A DNA stretch of 8,182 nt, taken from Ruminococcus sp. UBA3286 (GTDB taxonomy: Bacteria; Bacillota; Clostridia; Oscillospirales; Ruminococcaceae). The notes beneath the pieces are model-generated. The model was not told where the DNA came from and ran no database searches. It worked only from the letters and a program-made list of their open reading frames with translations. The position numbers were made by a program, and so were the translations under genes. The DNA is taken from positions 23,758-31,939 of the forward strand of contig DETO01000165.1 in assembly GCA_002362135.1 (NCBI GenBank). The letters are read 5' to 3'. Positions 1 to 7,142 of the stretch are shown piece by piece. The first letter of the stretch is position 1, and the number at the start of each line of letters is the position of its first letter.

Positions 1-56
1 GTCCCCTGACATAATGCAGCACAAGTAAAAATTGATTTCCATGTTCAGAGTTATTA

Positions 57-1661
57 CTAATGATTTTCGGCGTACTGTATCAAATATTCCGAAAGTTCTT
101 CTATATATTCCTCGGAAAGCACGTCGTTGAATCCGCATTCTTTCAATGAAGCGCTGAATCGGACGTCTTTGGAATTCACGGGAACAGCTGCGATCTTTTC
201 ATAACGTTCGAGAGCCTGCTGAGGATTGCTGAGACATTCGTCAGCAATATCCATTGCCGCCAGAGCCGAAACGCCATAGCTTATATAATATCCCGGTGAT
301 TCAAACATATGGCTTACATAATAAAACGGAAAGCTCTCCGCATAATCGCCCATGATCTCGTTATAAAGTTCCAGAACCTCTTCTGCATTCATTTCGTCAT
401 AACGCGTCAGTGCGGTATATTCAAATTCGCCGATAAGGAATCCCATAACGATCGAATCCGTAATATCGCTGAGTTTAAGAAGCTTCATAGCGTCGGACTG
501 CTTGCCGTAGATATCATCATAAAACTGCATAAACAGCAATTCCATTCCCTGAGATTGTATTTCAGCAACGTCAAGATTAGTCGAAGTGAAATAAGCGTTT
601 GTATCGTCCTGAAACGAGGAATGAAAATGACCGAATTCGTGAATAGCCGTGAAAAGATCGTAGTACGAATTATCGGTATAAATATACATCAGCGCGCTGT
701 TATTCGCGGGCAGATCGGCGGTATAAGAACCGTCATAACAATTATTTCCGGTAGCGATAACGTATGATTCACCATCGGACAGCTTGTCGGCGCTTTTTTT
801 GATTTCAGGCGAAAGCTGCGACGCATACTGCTGAACAGTTCCGAAAAGGGATTCCGCTATAACGGGCGAATCAAACACATCATCGCTGTATTTATTGTCA
901 TAAAAGCTGTCCAGCAATTTTTCCGACGCAGGGATAAGATCGGTTCTGACAGCCTGCGCCAATTCTATGATCTGCTGCGGAGTATAGTCGCGGTTGTAAT
1001 CCTCATAAAACGTTTCGTGATCATATCCCGAAAGTATATTAAGATAAATTTCGGCGCATTGCAGATTTTTCTCTTTACCGCTGAGAGAATCGTCATAGGA
1101 AACGCTGTGGTATTCGTCCAGATATTCGTCCGAAACCCAGTAATCAACCGAAGCATAGCCTTCTACGCGGGCAAGATTCATTCCGCGCGACGTATAATAT
1201 TCAGCCATTTCATCGGTTACATAATCCTCAAAAATATGCGAATATTCCTCGGAAGCATACCCTTTGGAAAACACGAACGCAAGAGCGTCCCATGCGACGT
1301 ACGCGGCTTCGGAAGCTTCGTCATATTTTGCTTCCAGTTCCTCGTTACCCCATTTCAGATAGCTTTCCGTCTGTGCATACGCCTGATCGTCAGTGAGAAT
1401 ATCGAGATCGTCAAGGAGAATTTCAATATCTTCCCTGACATTGTCCTCATTATCGGCAATTTTTAGATCGTCCAGAAGCTTATACGCGTGATCGTTCAGC
1501 TGATCGACGCTTGTTTCGGAATACTCGTGATCAGGCTCGGCGGAATCGGTATATTTACTTACAGAACCGCCGTTTTCCACGGTCAGCAGATCGGTAACTG
1601 CGCATGAACATAGTGCCGATAAAAGCGCAATGGCTTCGGCGATCGCAATTAATTTTTTCAT
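57..1661 (-). CDS. M3-family-like zinc metallopeptidase, predicted lipoprotein
   Basis: A 534-residue predicted oligopeptidase anchored outside the membrane. The N-terminus has a Lys-Lys start and a hydrophobic stretch ending in a lipobox-like LCSC (Cys20), although Glu9 within the hydrophobic stretch is unusual. A very acidic Asp/Glu-rich linker follows. The zinc motif HEFGH is at residues 341-345 with a probable third ligand Glu367 in VAEIQSQGMELL. This spacing, and a downstream HMFESPGYYISYGVSAL segment (about 455-472) resembling the substrate-binding Tyr/His region of PepF/thimet oligopeptidases, place it in or near peptidase family M3. The start is the ATG preceded closely by AAAGGAG. 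It lies 38 bp after the HAD gene with no visible terminator between, so it may be the last gene of the rib transcript or have its own promoter. The substrate is unknown. The length is slightly short for PepF (about 600 residues). The metallopeptidase call is firm; the exact family is less so. Confidence 0.85.
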   Translation of the reverse strand: MKKLIAIAEAIALLSALCSCAVTDLLTVENGGSVSKYTDSAEPDHEYSETSVDQLNDHAYKLLDDLKIADNEDNVREDIEILLDDLDILTDDQAYAQTESYLKWGNEELEAKYDEASEAAYVAWDALAFVFSKGYASEEYSHIFEDYVTDEMAEYYTSRGMNLARVEGYASVDYWVSDEYLDEYHSVSYDDSLSGKEKNLQCAEIYLNILSGYDHETFYEDYNRDYTPQQIIELAQAVRTDLIPASEKLLDSFYDNKYSDDVFDSPVIAESLFGTVQQYASQLSPEIKKSADKLSDGESYVIATGNNCYDGSYTADLPANNSALMYIYTDNSYYDLFTAIHEFGHFHSSFQDDTNAYFTSTNLDVAEIQSQGMELLFMQFYDDIYGKQSDAMKLLKLSDITDSIVMGFLIGEFEYTALTRYDEMNAEEVLELYNEIMGDYAESFPFYYVSHMFESPGYYISYGVSALAAMDIADECLSNPQQALERYEKIAAVPVNSKDVRFSASLKECGFNDVLSEEYIEELSEYLIQYAENH

Positions 1662-1699
1662 CGTTCTCCTTTCGTCAGTTCAGGTTATTGAACAGCCTG

Positions 1700-2353
1700 T
1701 TAGCACAATTTCTCAACAGCGGCAGGGATTTCAGTAATATCATTCACGATAATATCCGCCGCCAATAATTCGCTCCCGTCGGAATATCCGTATCCGCAGC
1801 CTATAGAACTCAGACCGTTTTTCACAGCCGTTTCAATATCGTGAAAGCGATCTCCTATGACGATGTACTTTCCCTCGTGAAGCGGCGCGAAAAGACGGAA
1901 TATCTGATATTTCGGCAAAAAATCATACTCTTCGCAGCAATAGAAATAATCGAAAAACCTATCGAGACCGAATACCCTCTTATGCCGCTCCATATATTTT
2001 ATGCGGCAATTGCTGAGAAAAATCAATGTGTGTCCGCTTTTTTTCAGATTGGCAAGAACCTCTTCGGCATGGGGAAACAACGCTCCCTCGCCTCTTTCGA
2101 TGCGCGCGCCCATATCCTCGCCAAGCATTACACGCGCCTTTTCCCGAATTTCGGGAGCGGTGTCGGGGAGAAACCTGCTCCACATATCCGTAGAATTAAA
2201 TCCCAGCCAATAGCTTATTTCCTTATCGCTGAAAATTTTTTCAGCCATATACCCGTTATCGGACAACCATTTGCAGGTGCTTCTGAATGCGGGCGCATAG
2301 GTTTTCATGGACTGATGAAGAGTACCGTCGTAATCAAAGATAAGATTCGCCAT
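1700..2353 (-). CDS. HAD-superfamily phosphatase, candidate riboflavin-pathway phosphatase
   Basis: A 217-residue cytosolic HAD hydrolase with all four motifs. Motif I is DYDGTL (nucleophile Asp7, acid/base Asp9), motif II is FLSNC (Ser114), motif III is Lys148 in LPKYQ, and motif IV is GDRFHDIE (Asp168, Asp172). A helical insert of about residues 15-95 is the C1-type cap of phosphoglycolate-phosphatase-like (subfamily I) enzymes. The ATG directly abuts the ribH stop (TAAATG), with AGAGGA just upstream inside ribH, so translation is likely coupled. Riboflavin synthesis needs a phosphatase removing phosphate from 5-amino-6-ribitylamino-uracil 5'-phosphate, done in other bacteria by promiscuous HAD enzymes such as B. 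subtilis YcsE. Position at the end of ribDE-BA-H makes this protein a good candidate, but those known enzymes have a different cap type. A general sugar-phosphate or phosphoglycolate phosphatase remains possible. Confidence 0.88.
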   Translation of the reverse strand: MANLIFDYDGTLHQSMKTYAPAFRSTCKWLSDNGYMAEKIFSDKEISYWLGFNSTDMWSRFLPDTAPEIREKARVMLGEDMGARIERGEGALFPHAEEVLANLKKSGHTLIFLSNCRIKYMERHKRVFGLDRFFDYFYCCEEYDFLPKYQIFRLFAPLHEGKYIVIGDRFHDIETAVKNGLSSIGCGYGYSDGSELLAADIIVNDITEIPAAVEKLC

Positions 2354-2821
2354 TTAGTCCTCTATCTCCCTGATAAGATTGATCATTTCGATAGCGCCCT
2401 CAGCGCATTCGCTGCCCTTATTTCCGGCCTTTGAGCCTGCGCGCTCGATAGCCTGCTCGATGTTCTCGGTAGTGATAACGCCGAACATAACGGGAATATC
2501 GCTGTTCAGGGATACCTGCGCGATTCCCTTTGCAGTTTCATTGCATACGAGATCGTAATGCGACGTACTTCCGCGGATTATTGCACCGAGACAGATAATT
2601 GCGTCGTACTTGCCGCATTTAGCCATTTTCTGCGCGATAAGCGGAATCTCAAATGCTCCGGGAACCCATGCGACGTCAATAGAATTTTCCGATACGTCGT
2701 GGCGTTTCAGCGTGTCGACAGCTCCGCCGAGAAGCTTGCTTGTGATAAATTCGTTGAATCGTGCAACAATGATTCCGATTCTGACGTCCTTGGGTATAAG
2801 TGTTCCTTCATAAGTTTTCAT
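2354..2821 (-). CDS. ribH: 6,7-dimethyl-8-ribityllumazine synthase
   Basis: The 155-residue lumazine synthase (beta subunit) condenses 5-amino-6-ribitylamino-uracil with 3,4-dihydroxy-2-butanone 4-phosphate. Family motifs appear in order: RFNEFIT (21-27), WVPGAFEIP (52-60), GAIIRGSTSHYDLVCNE (79-95, with catalytic-position His88), PVMFGVITTEN (110-120) and AGSKAGNKGSECA (128-140). The length is normal for the family. The family usually forms pentamers or 60-subunit shells. The ATG follows AAAGGAG, which overlaps the stop of the upstream membrane-protein gene, and the stop abuts the HAD start. In the riboflavin operon it acts after RibBA and RibD and before RibE. Naming note: this gene is called ribE in some E. 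coli literature. Confidence 0.97.
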   Translation of the reverse strand: MKTYEGTLIPKDVRIGIIVARFNEFITSKLLGGAVDTLKRHDVSENSIDVAWVPGAFEIPLIAQKMAKCGKYDAIICLGAIIRGSTSHYDLVCNETAKGIAQVSLNSDIPVMFGVITTENIEQAIERAGSKAGNKGSECAEGAIEMINLIREIED

Positions 2822-2833
2822 AATAATTCTCCT

Positions 2834-3355
2834 TTATTCTTCATATTGAACATAATTATTTTCGAGCATTTTCGTAAGCTCGTCTTTGTTTTCGATGATT
2901 TCGTATTTACACGGCGTCTTAAGTTTCTTATAGTATATTTCAACTGAATAGCCGCTTATTTTATATCTGCAATTTTCTTTGCTCTTTCTTGCATTGATCA
3001 CATCAAGCATTATAATTTTATTCTCTGTTATATAAGCGTATCTTCCGAAAATAATCATTAACAAAGAATAGATAAAAAACATTATCCATGTTACAGCAAA
3101 AAACAGATAGGCTCGTTCGCGTGACAATTCTCCGCGTTCGGCAGCAGTCGTCATCTGCATAAACATATTGAAAGCATTAAATGCAGATAAGCCAAGCCAG
3201 ATATACATAACCGCTCTGTTCTGCGTTTTTACCTTTATCTTTTTATCGGCTTTTTTAATACCCACGATTTTGCTTATCAACCCCATTATAAGCATAAGCA
3301 GCATAACGGCAACCAAAATCAAAAAAATAATGCTGAATATCTCAAATAATCCCAT
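2834..3355 (-). CDS. three-helix membrane protein of unknown function within the rib operon
   Basis: A 173-residue protein that I do not recognise with certainty. Hydrophobic segments at about 5-28, 48-69 and 82-104 predict three membrane helices. A lysine-rich loop (31-45) suggests a cytoplasmic first loop. A soluble C-terminal domain of about 65 residues, alternating beta-like and charged stretches, begins after AYITENKIIML. The layout (helices plus a small C-terminal beta domain) resembles small Firmicutes membrane proteins such as the DUF5673 group, but this is only an impression. The start is the ATG with AGAGGA seven bases upstream, 12 bp after the ribBA stop, and its own stop overlaps the ribH ribosome binding site. 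The gene is visibly more A+T-rich than ribBA and ribH, which could mean a later insertion into the operon or simply relaxed membrane-protein codon use. A role in flavin or precursor transport is conceivable, but no motif supports it. Confidence 0.8.
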   Translation of the reverse strand: MGLFEIFSIIFLILVAVMLLMLIMGLISKIVGIKKADKKIKVKTQNRAVMYIWLGLSAFNAFNMFMQMTTAAERGELSRERAYLFFAVTWIMFFIYSLLMIIFGRYAYITENKIIMLDVINARKSKENCRYKISGYSVEIYYKKLKTPCKYEIIENKDELTKMLENNYVQYEE

Positions 3356-3367
3356 ACATTTGTCCTC

Positions 3368-4567
3368 TTAATAATCAAGAATATGTCCCATTTTATCCTT
3401 TTTAGTTCTAAGATAAAAAAGATCATAATCCGTAGCGTCCATCTGAATCGGAACGCGCTCCTTTATTTCGATTCCAAATCCGCTGAGTCCGTAAACCTTA
3501 TCAGGATTATTCGTCAGCAGTCGGAGAGTTTTGCAGCCGAGATCGCGGAGTATCTGCGCGCCGATATAGTATTCGCGCATATCTCCGGGGAAACCAAGAG
3601 CAAGATTAGCTTCGAGGGTATCCATACCTTTATCCTGCAATTCGTAAGCGCGCAGTTTATTGATAAGCCCGATGCCTCTGCCCTCCTGACGCATATAGAG
3701 AAGGATCCCTCTGCCCTCTTTTTCGATCTGCGTCATTGCGGAAGCGAATTGCTGACCGCAGTCGCACTTAAGCGAACCGAAAGCGTCTCCCGTAAGGCAT
3801 TCGGAATGAACGCGGCAGAGAATATCTTTTCCGTCGCCGATATCGCCTTTTACAAGGGCAACATGATGTTCGCCGTTAAGCTTGTTGACATAGCCGAAGG
3901 CGCGGAATTCTCCGTATTTCGTAGGAAGTTTTGTATCGGCAACGCATTCCACGAAAGTTTCATGTATCTTGCGATATTCTTTCAGAGCCTGAATGGTAAT
4001 GAATTTCATTCCCCATTTCACGGCATTTTCCTGCAATTCCGCAGCACGCATCATAGTGCCGTCGTCGCGCATTATCTCGCAGCATAATCCGCATTCCTTC
4101 AGACCTGCAAGGCGCATGAGATCGACTGTTGCTTCCGTATGACCTTCGCGTTCCAGAACTCCGTTTTTCTTCGCGGTCAGCGGAAACATATGTCCCGGAC
4201 GGCGGAAATCTTCGGGCTTCGCGTTATCGTCAACTGCCATTCGAGCCGTAAATCCGCGTTCCGCAGCGGAAATTCCCGTAGTAGTCTCAACGTGATCTAT
4301 CGAAACCGTAAACGCCGTCGCGTGATTATCGGTGTTGAAATCAACCATTTGCGGCAGATGAAGCTTATTGCAAAGTTCAATGCTCATAGGCATACAAATA
4401 AGTCCCTTTGCATGAGCCGCCATGAAATTGACGTTCTCCGTTGTCGCAAACTGGGCGGCGCATATCATATCGCCCTCGTTTTCGCGGTTTTCGTCGTCTG
4501 TAACAAGAATTATCTCTCCGTTTCTCAGGGCTTCGAGAGCCTCTTCAACGGTATTGTATTCAAACAT
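3368..4567 (-). CDS. ribBA: bifunctional 3,4-dihydroxy-2-butanone 4-phosphate synthase / GTP cyclohydrolase II
   Basis: The 399-residue fusion supplies both branches of the riboflavin pathway. The N-terminal half (about 1-200, RibB) converts ribulose 5-phosphate to dihydroxybutanone phosphate. It shows DDENRENEGD (25-33), RPGHMFPL (123-130) and GHTEATVDL (142-150), plus a conserved Glu164. The C-terminal half (about 205-399, RibA) opens GTP to the diaminopyrimidine. It has the zinc motif ECLTGDAFGSLKCDCG (Cys257, Cys268, Cys270), then MRQEGRGIGLINK (292-304) and LLTNNPDKV (350-358). The reading frame is open upstream to 4627, but the ATG at 4567 is chosen because AGGAG lies five bases before it and the family begins at this point. 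That ribosome binding site overlaps the stop of the upstream lipoprotein gene. All recognised catalytic residues are present and the length is typical. Confidence 0.97.
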   Translation of the reverse strand: MFEYNTVEEALEALRNGEIILVTDDENRENEGDMICAAQFATTENVNFMAAHAKGLICMPMSIELCNKLHLPQMVDFNTDNHATAFTVSIDHVETTTGISAAERGFTARMAVDDNAKPEDFRRPGHMFPLTAKKNGVLEREGHTEATVDLMRLAGLKECGLCCEIMRDDGTMMRAAELQENAVKWGMKFITIQALKEYRKIHETFVECVADTKLPTKYGEFRAFGYVNKLNGEHHVALVKGDIGDGKDILCRVHSECLTGDAFGSLKCDCGQQFASAMTQIEKEGRGILLYMRQEGRGIGLINKLRAYELQDKGMDTLEANLALGFPGDMREYYIGAQILRDLGCKTLRLLTNNPDKVYGLSGFGIEIKERVPIQMDATDYDLFYLRTKKDKMGHILDY

Positions 4568-4575
4568 ATTATCTC

Positions 4576-5325
4576 CTACTTTCTTATGGTAATATCGCCG
4601 ACATCGGCTGAAAGTTCCGCTTGACACTTTTTTCCGATAACTAATTCATATTTCTCGGAAACAGTATCTTTTGAAACATCTTTTTCGGTGTAATCTATTC
4701 CCTGCGTATCGAGATCGATATTTCCCACATCAGATGAAATTTCAAATTCGCATTCCGCAATATCCGCAAGGGAAACATCCACATCTCCCACATCAGCTTC
4801 AAGCTTTGAATCTCCGTTCAGCGTAATGTTTTCGGCTGTTATATTGCCCACATCCGCAGAAATATCAAAACTTCCTGACAAGCTGTTGAGCTTTATATCG
4901 CCCACGTCGGTTGAAATATCGAAGTCGCAGAACGACTTCGGAAGCGTAATTTCAAGGTCGGTAGTGCGTGAGATAAAAGAGGTGTTTTTTAATTCGTCGA
5001 AACTCAGATAAAGAGTATTATTTCTTACTTCATGTTTAAGTTTGATAGTGTCAAAAACTTCCGAGACTTTATCCTTGTTCAAGCCTCTGCATTCGTATTT
5101 CCCGACGATATCGACGTTTTCGGATTTACCGTAATTAACCGTGCATTGCCCGACTTCCAGCTCAACGTCTATTTTTCTGATACCATCTGCTTTGACCTGA
5201 ATCGTTTCAGTCCGTTCTTTTATAAGTTCGTCAGCAGCGTCGCTTTTAGGATTTAATCCATTTATGTTAATACTGCACGAATTTAATGCAATGAGCGGTA
5301 CAGCAACAAGCAATAATTTTTTCAT
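4576..5325 (-). CDS. DUF4097-like beta-repeat lipoprotein within the rib operon
   Basis: A 249-residue predicted surface lipoprotein. MKKLLLVAVPLIALNSC ends in a lipobox-like LNSC (lipidated Cys17). The rest is beta-strand-rich with a recurring core DVG(D/N)(I/V) at residues 140, 158, 178, 199 and 241. The spacing of 18-21 residues, with one doubled gap of 42, suggests a right-handed beta-solenoid as in DUF4097/adhesin-like proteins. A degenerate copy may lie at 57-60 (EVGQ). The frame is open to 5358, but the ATG at 5325 is chosen because AAGGAG lies six bases before it and because it yields a clean signal peptide. The binding site touches the ribE stop. It sits between ribE and ribBA, not an expected place for a cell-envelope protein. 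DUF4097 proteins often accompany envelope-stress or anti-sigma modules. The function here is unknown. Confidence 0.87.
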   Translation of the reverse strand: MKKLLLVAVPLIALNSCSININGLNPKSDAADELIKERTETIQVKADGIRKIDVELEVGQCTVNYGKSENVDIVGKYECRGLNKDKVSEVFDTIKLKHEVRNNTLYLSFDELKNTSFISRTTDLEITLPKSFCDFDISTDVGDIKLNSLSGSFDISADVGNITAENITLNGDSKLEADVGDVDVSLADIAECEFEISSDVGNIDLDTQGIDYTEKDVSKDTVSEKYELVIGKKCQAELSADVGDITIRK

Positions 5326-5335
5326 ATGCGTCTCC

Positions 5336-5986
5336 TTAAATAAATCCGTTCTCGGCAAGGAAATTTAAATCCATGCTGTCTTTCTTTGTGGAATTTTCAG
5401 CAGGCTGTATTAATTTTTCAACGTATTTCCCGATAATATCGTTTTCAAGATTAACAATATCCCCGATTTTCTTCGAGGAAAGTATAGTCATCTCTGCCGT
5501 ATGAGGAATCACGGAAACGCTGAAATCATGATCGGTAACTTTCGCGACTGTAAGGCTGATACCGTCAATGGCAACAGAGCCTTTTTCAACGATATACCGC
5601 AAAATCCCGCTGTCTGCCAAAACAGTATACCAGACGGCGATGCCGTCATTTTTTATACTTGATATCCTGCCCGTACCGTCGATATGCCCCGAAACGATAT
5701 GACCTCCGAATCTTCCGCCTGCCTGCATTGCACGTTCAAGATTAACATAGCTGCCCGATGAAAGTCTGCCAAGAGAAGAGCGATTCAGAGTTTCATTCAT
5801 AACGTCCGCCTGAAATATATTGCTATCCATTCTCGTTACTGTCAGACACACTCCGTTTACCGCAATACTGTCTCCGAGCCGAACATCATCAAGGATTTTT
5901 TTCGTCCGGATTCGTATAAAAGAATCTGTTCCATTCCGCTTTATTTCAACTACTTCGCCTTTTTCTTCAATTATCCCCGTGAACAT
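5336..5986 (-). CDS. ribE: riboflavin synthase, alpha subunit
   Basis: A 216-residue riboflavin synthase, which dismutates two 6,7-dimethyl-8-ribityllumazine molecules into riboflavin and the diaminopyrimidine substrate of RibH. It has two tandem lumazine-binding barrels. The first (about 1-97) starts MFTGIIEEKG and contains VNGVCLTV (43-50). The second (about 98-195) contains GHIDGTG (100-106) and IDGISLTV (140-147). GGRFGGHIVSGHIDG marks the junction. A C-terminal tail (about 196-216, NFLAENGFI) fits the oligomerisation helix. The start codon follows an AGGGTG binding site and overlaps the end of the ribD reading frame by about 20 bp, indicating translational coupling. It is intact and of normal length. 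Naming differs: this enzyme is RibE in Bacillus but RibC in E. coli. Confidence 0.96.
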   Translation of the reverse strand: MFTGIIEEKGEVVEIKRNGTDSFIRIRTKKILDDVRLGDSIAVNGVCLTVTRMDSNIFQADVMNETLNRSSLGRLSSGSYVNLERAMQAGGRFGGHIVSGHIDGTGRISSIKNDGIAVWYTVLADSGILRYIVEKGSVAIDGISLTVAKVTDHDFSVSVIPHTAEMTILSSKKIGDIVNLENDIIGKYVEKLIQPAENSTKKDSMDLNFLAENGFI

Positions 5987-6182
5987 TTTTCACCCTGCTT
6001 TCAATTAAAATATCACCGCCGATCTGCTTGATCTTCATATCTTCAAGCATAAAAGCCATGTCGGGAGAATCGGATCCAACACCGCCGACAGGCGATTTTG
6101 CGCCGCTTCCGCCAAAAATTTTCGGAGCGATGTAAGCCTGAACTTTATTTACTATCCCTGCTTTCAAAGCAGACCAGTTCAA
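5967..6182 (-). pseudogene. ribD: C-terminal part of RibD reductase domain, displaced into the -1 frame
   Basis: This frame encodes about 71 residues (NWSALKAGIVNKVQAYIAPK, then IFGGSGAKSPVGGVG) that match the end of the RibD reductase domain. It has no ATG or well-placed ribosome binding site; the only start-like codon is the TTG overlapping the TGA that ends the N-terminal part (ATTGA). Reading upstream in the same frame gives LL-x-GGGELNWS, the usual RibD LLEGGG motif, so the two pieces are one gene interrupted by loss of one base around 6190-6196. Joined, the product would be about 368 residues, normal for RibD. The fragment could be made only by frameshifting or weak reinitiation. It overlaps ribE by 20 bp. 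Confidence 0.85.
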
Positions 6183-7072
6183 TTCTCCGCCGCCTTGAGA
6201 AGAATGCTGTCGATATTGAATTCGCTGTCAAGAATTTTCATAAGTTTCGCAAGGTCGGTATGACCGTCCTTTTCCGGAACTTGTATCATCTGACAGCCGC
6301 AGCTATCGTAAGGTTCGGGATCACCGCTGCAAAATGCGATAGCAGTTGGGATTTCCTTAGCTTTTAGCACTATATTGCTATTCATTGGAGTACGAAGATT
6401 CGTATCGCAAACCACACGCAGAGGATCTCTTCCGCCTTCGATACGGCAGTTCAGCATCGGGTTATCAGTAATCACCGTGCCTACGCCCACCATTATCGCA
6501 GAATGCCTGAGTCTGTCGCGCTGAACCTGCATACGTGCAGCTTCTCCCGTCACCCATTTTGAAAGTCCCGTGTGACAAGCAATCTTTCCGTCTGCTGTCA
6601 TTGCGTATTTCATCGTCACAAAAGGAGTTTTCTCCGTGATATAATGGAAAAAAATCTCATTCAGTTCGTCGCATTCATCTTTAAGGATTCCCTCAAAAAC
6701 CTCTATACCGTTTTCACGCAGAATTTTCGCGCCTTTTCCCGAAACAAGGGGATTCGGGTCAGCTGAGCCGATGAAAACGCGTCCTATTTTATGATCGATG
6801 ACCGCTTCCGTGCATGGCGGAGTTTTACCGTAATGACAGCAAGGTTCAAGGGTAACATACATATCTGCCCCCGTGCAGTCTATTCCTTTGCTGTCACAAT
6901 CCGCAAATGCAAATCTTTCTGCGTGAAGTTCGCCGCATTTAGGGTGAAATCCCTTTCCGATGATTTCGCCGTTTTTCACGATCACAGCGCCAACCATTGG
7001 ATTCGGATTGACAAATCCCATGCCCTTTTCGGCAAGTTTCAGGGCTTCACGCATATAATACTCGTGAGTCAT
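6179..7072 (-). CDS. ribD: RibD deaminase domain and truncated reductase domain (frameshifted riboflavin biosynthesis protein)
   Basis: RibD deaminates the GTP cyclohydrolase II product and then reduces its ribosyl chain, giving 5-amino-6-ribitylamino-uracil phosphate. Residues 1-145 are the deaminase: HAE (50-52) and PCCHYGKTPPC (77-87) provide the zinc ligands His50, Cys78 and Cys87 and the catalytic Glu52. The reductase begins near TPFVTMKYAMTADGKIA (149-165) and continues through GVGTVITDNP (196-205). The frame stops after 297 residues at ILLKAAEN, exactly where the family has LLEGGG, and the missing part continues in the next frame at 5967-6182. A 1-base deletion explains it. The start is the ATG at 7072, five bases after AGGAGG. 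An in-frame GTG at 7078 overlaps that site and is rejected. It is the first gene after the FMN riboswitch. The deaminase half looks complete. The reductase would be inactive unless the shift is an error or is bypassed. Confidence 0.9.
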   Translation of the reverse strand: MTHEYYMREALKLAEKGMGFVNPNPMVGAVIVKNGEIIGKGFHPKCGELHAERFAFADCDSKGIDCTGADMYVTLEPCCHYGKTPPCTEAVIDHKIGRVFIGSADPNPLVSGKGAKILRENGIEVFEGILKDECDELNEIFFHYITEKTPFVTMKYAMTADGKIACHTGLSKWVTGEAARMQVQRDRLRHSAIMVGVGTVITDNPMLNCRIEGGRDPLRVVCDTNLRTPMNSNIVLKAKEIPTAIAFCSGDPEPYDSCGCQMIQVPEKDGHTDLAKLMKILDSEFNIDSILLKAAEN

Positions 7073-7077
7073 ACGCA

Positions 7078-7083
7078 CCTCCT
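7078..7083 (-). promoter_or_regulatory. ribosome binding site of ribD
   Basis: A perfect AGGAGG lies five bases before the ATG at 7072 and overlaps the alternative in-frame GTG at 7076-7078, which decides the ribD start. It sits only a few bases after the U-tract of the leader terminator, so control by the riboswitch is more likely through termination than through hiding this site. Confidence 0.85.
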
Positions 7084-7087
7084 AAAC

Positions 7088-7114
7088 AAAAAGCCCCGAA
7101 AAAAATTTCGGGGC
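7088..7114 (-). terminator. intrinsic terminator of the rib leader (riboswitch expression platform)
   Basis: On the minus strand, a 9-bp perfect stem GCCCCGAAA / TTTCGGGGC with a TTTT loop (7093-7114) is followed by five U (7088-7092). It lies between the FMN aptamer and the ribD ribosome binding site, as expected for premature termination when FMN is bound. Between aptamer and terminator there is a short inverted repeat ATCTGA-N10-TCAGAT (7121-7142) and an overlapping CTGAA/TTCAG hairpin. These may take part in the switch, but I could not identify a convincing antiterminator pairing by eye. Confidence 0.9.
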
Positions 7115-7142
7115 ATGACAATCTGACTGAATATTTTCAGAT

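Noticed and set aside
1..56. Terminator or gene start downstream of the peptidase
   Set aside because: No stable hairpin with a U-tract and no start with a ribosome binding site can be seen in this short end.
1017..1466. Plus-strand open frame opposite the M3-like peptidase
   Set aside because: Antisense to a gene with a clear zinc motif; the hydrophobic translation is the mirror of an acidic protein.
1662..1699. Inverted repeat GTTCA/TGAAC as a terminator between the HAD and peptidase genes
   Set aside because: The stem is only 5 bp with no G+C-rich part and no U-tract.
1841..2434. Plus-strand open frame opposite the HAD gene and ribH
   Set aside because: Crosses two well-supported minus-strand genes and shows no protein-family features.
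3383..4087. Long plus-strand open frame opposite ribBA
   Set aside because: Lies antisense to the clearly coding ribBA gene, has no recognisable domain and no ribosome binding site; it is a by-product of codon use.
5967..6182. C-terminal RibD piece as an independent small gene
   Set aside because: Only a TTG start with GGAG two bases before it, too close for good initiation; its content is the missing end of the RibD reductase domain.
6179..6200. Programmed -1 ribosomal frameshift in ribD
   Set aside because: No X-XXY-YYZ slippery heptamer or clear downstream pseudoknot is visible at the break, and ribD is not known to need one.
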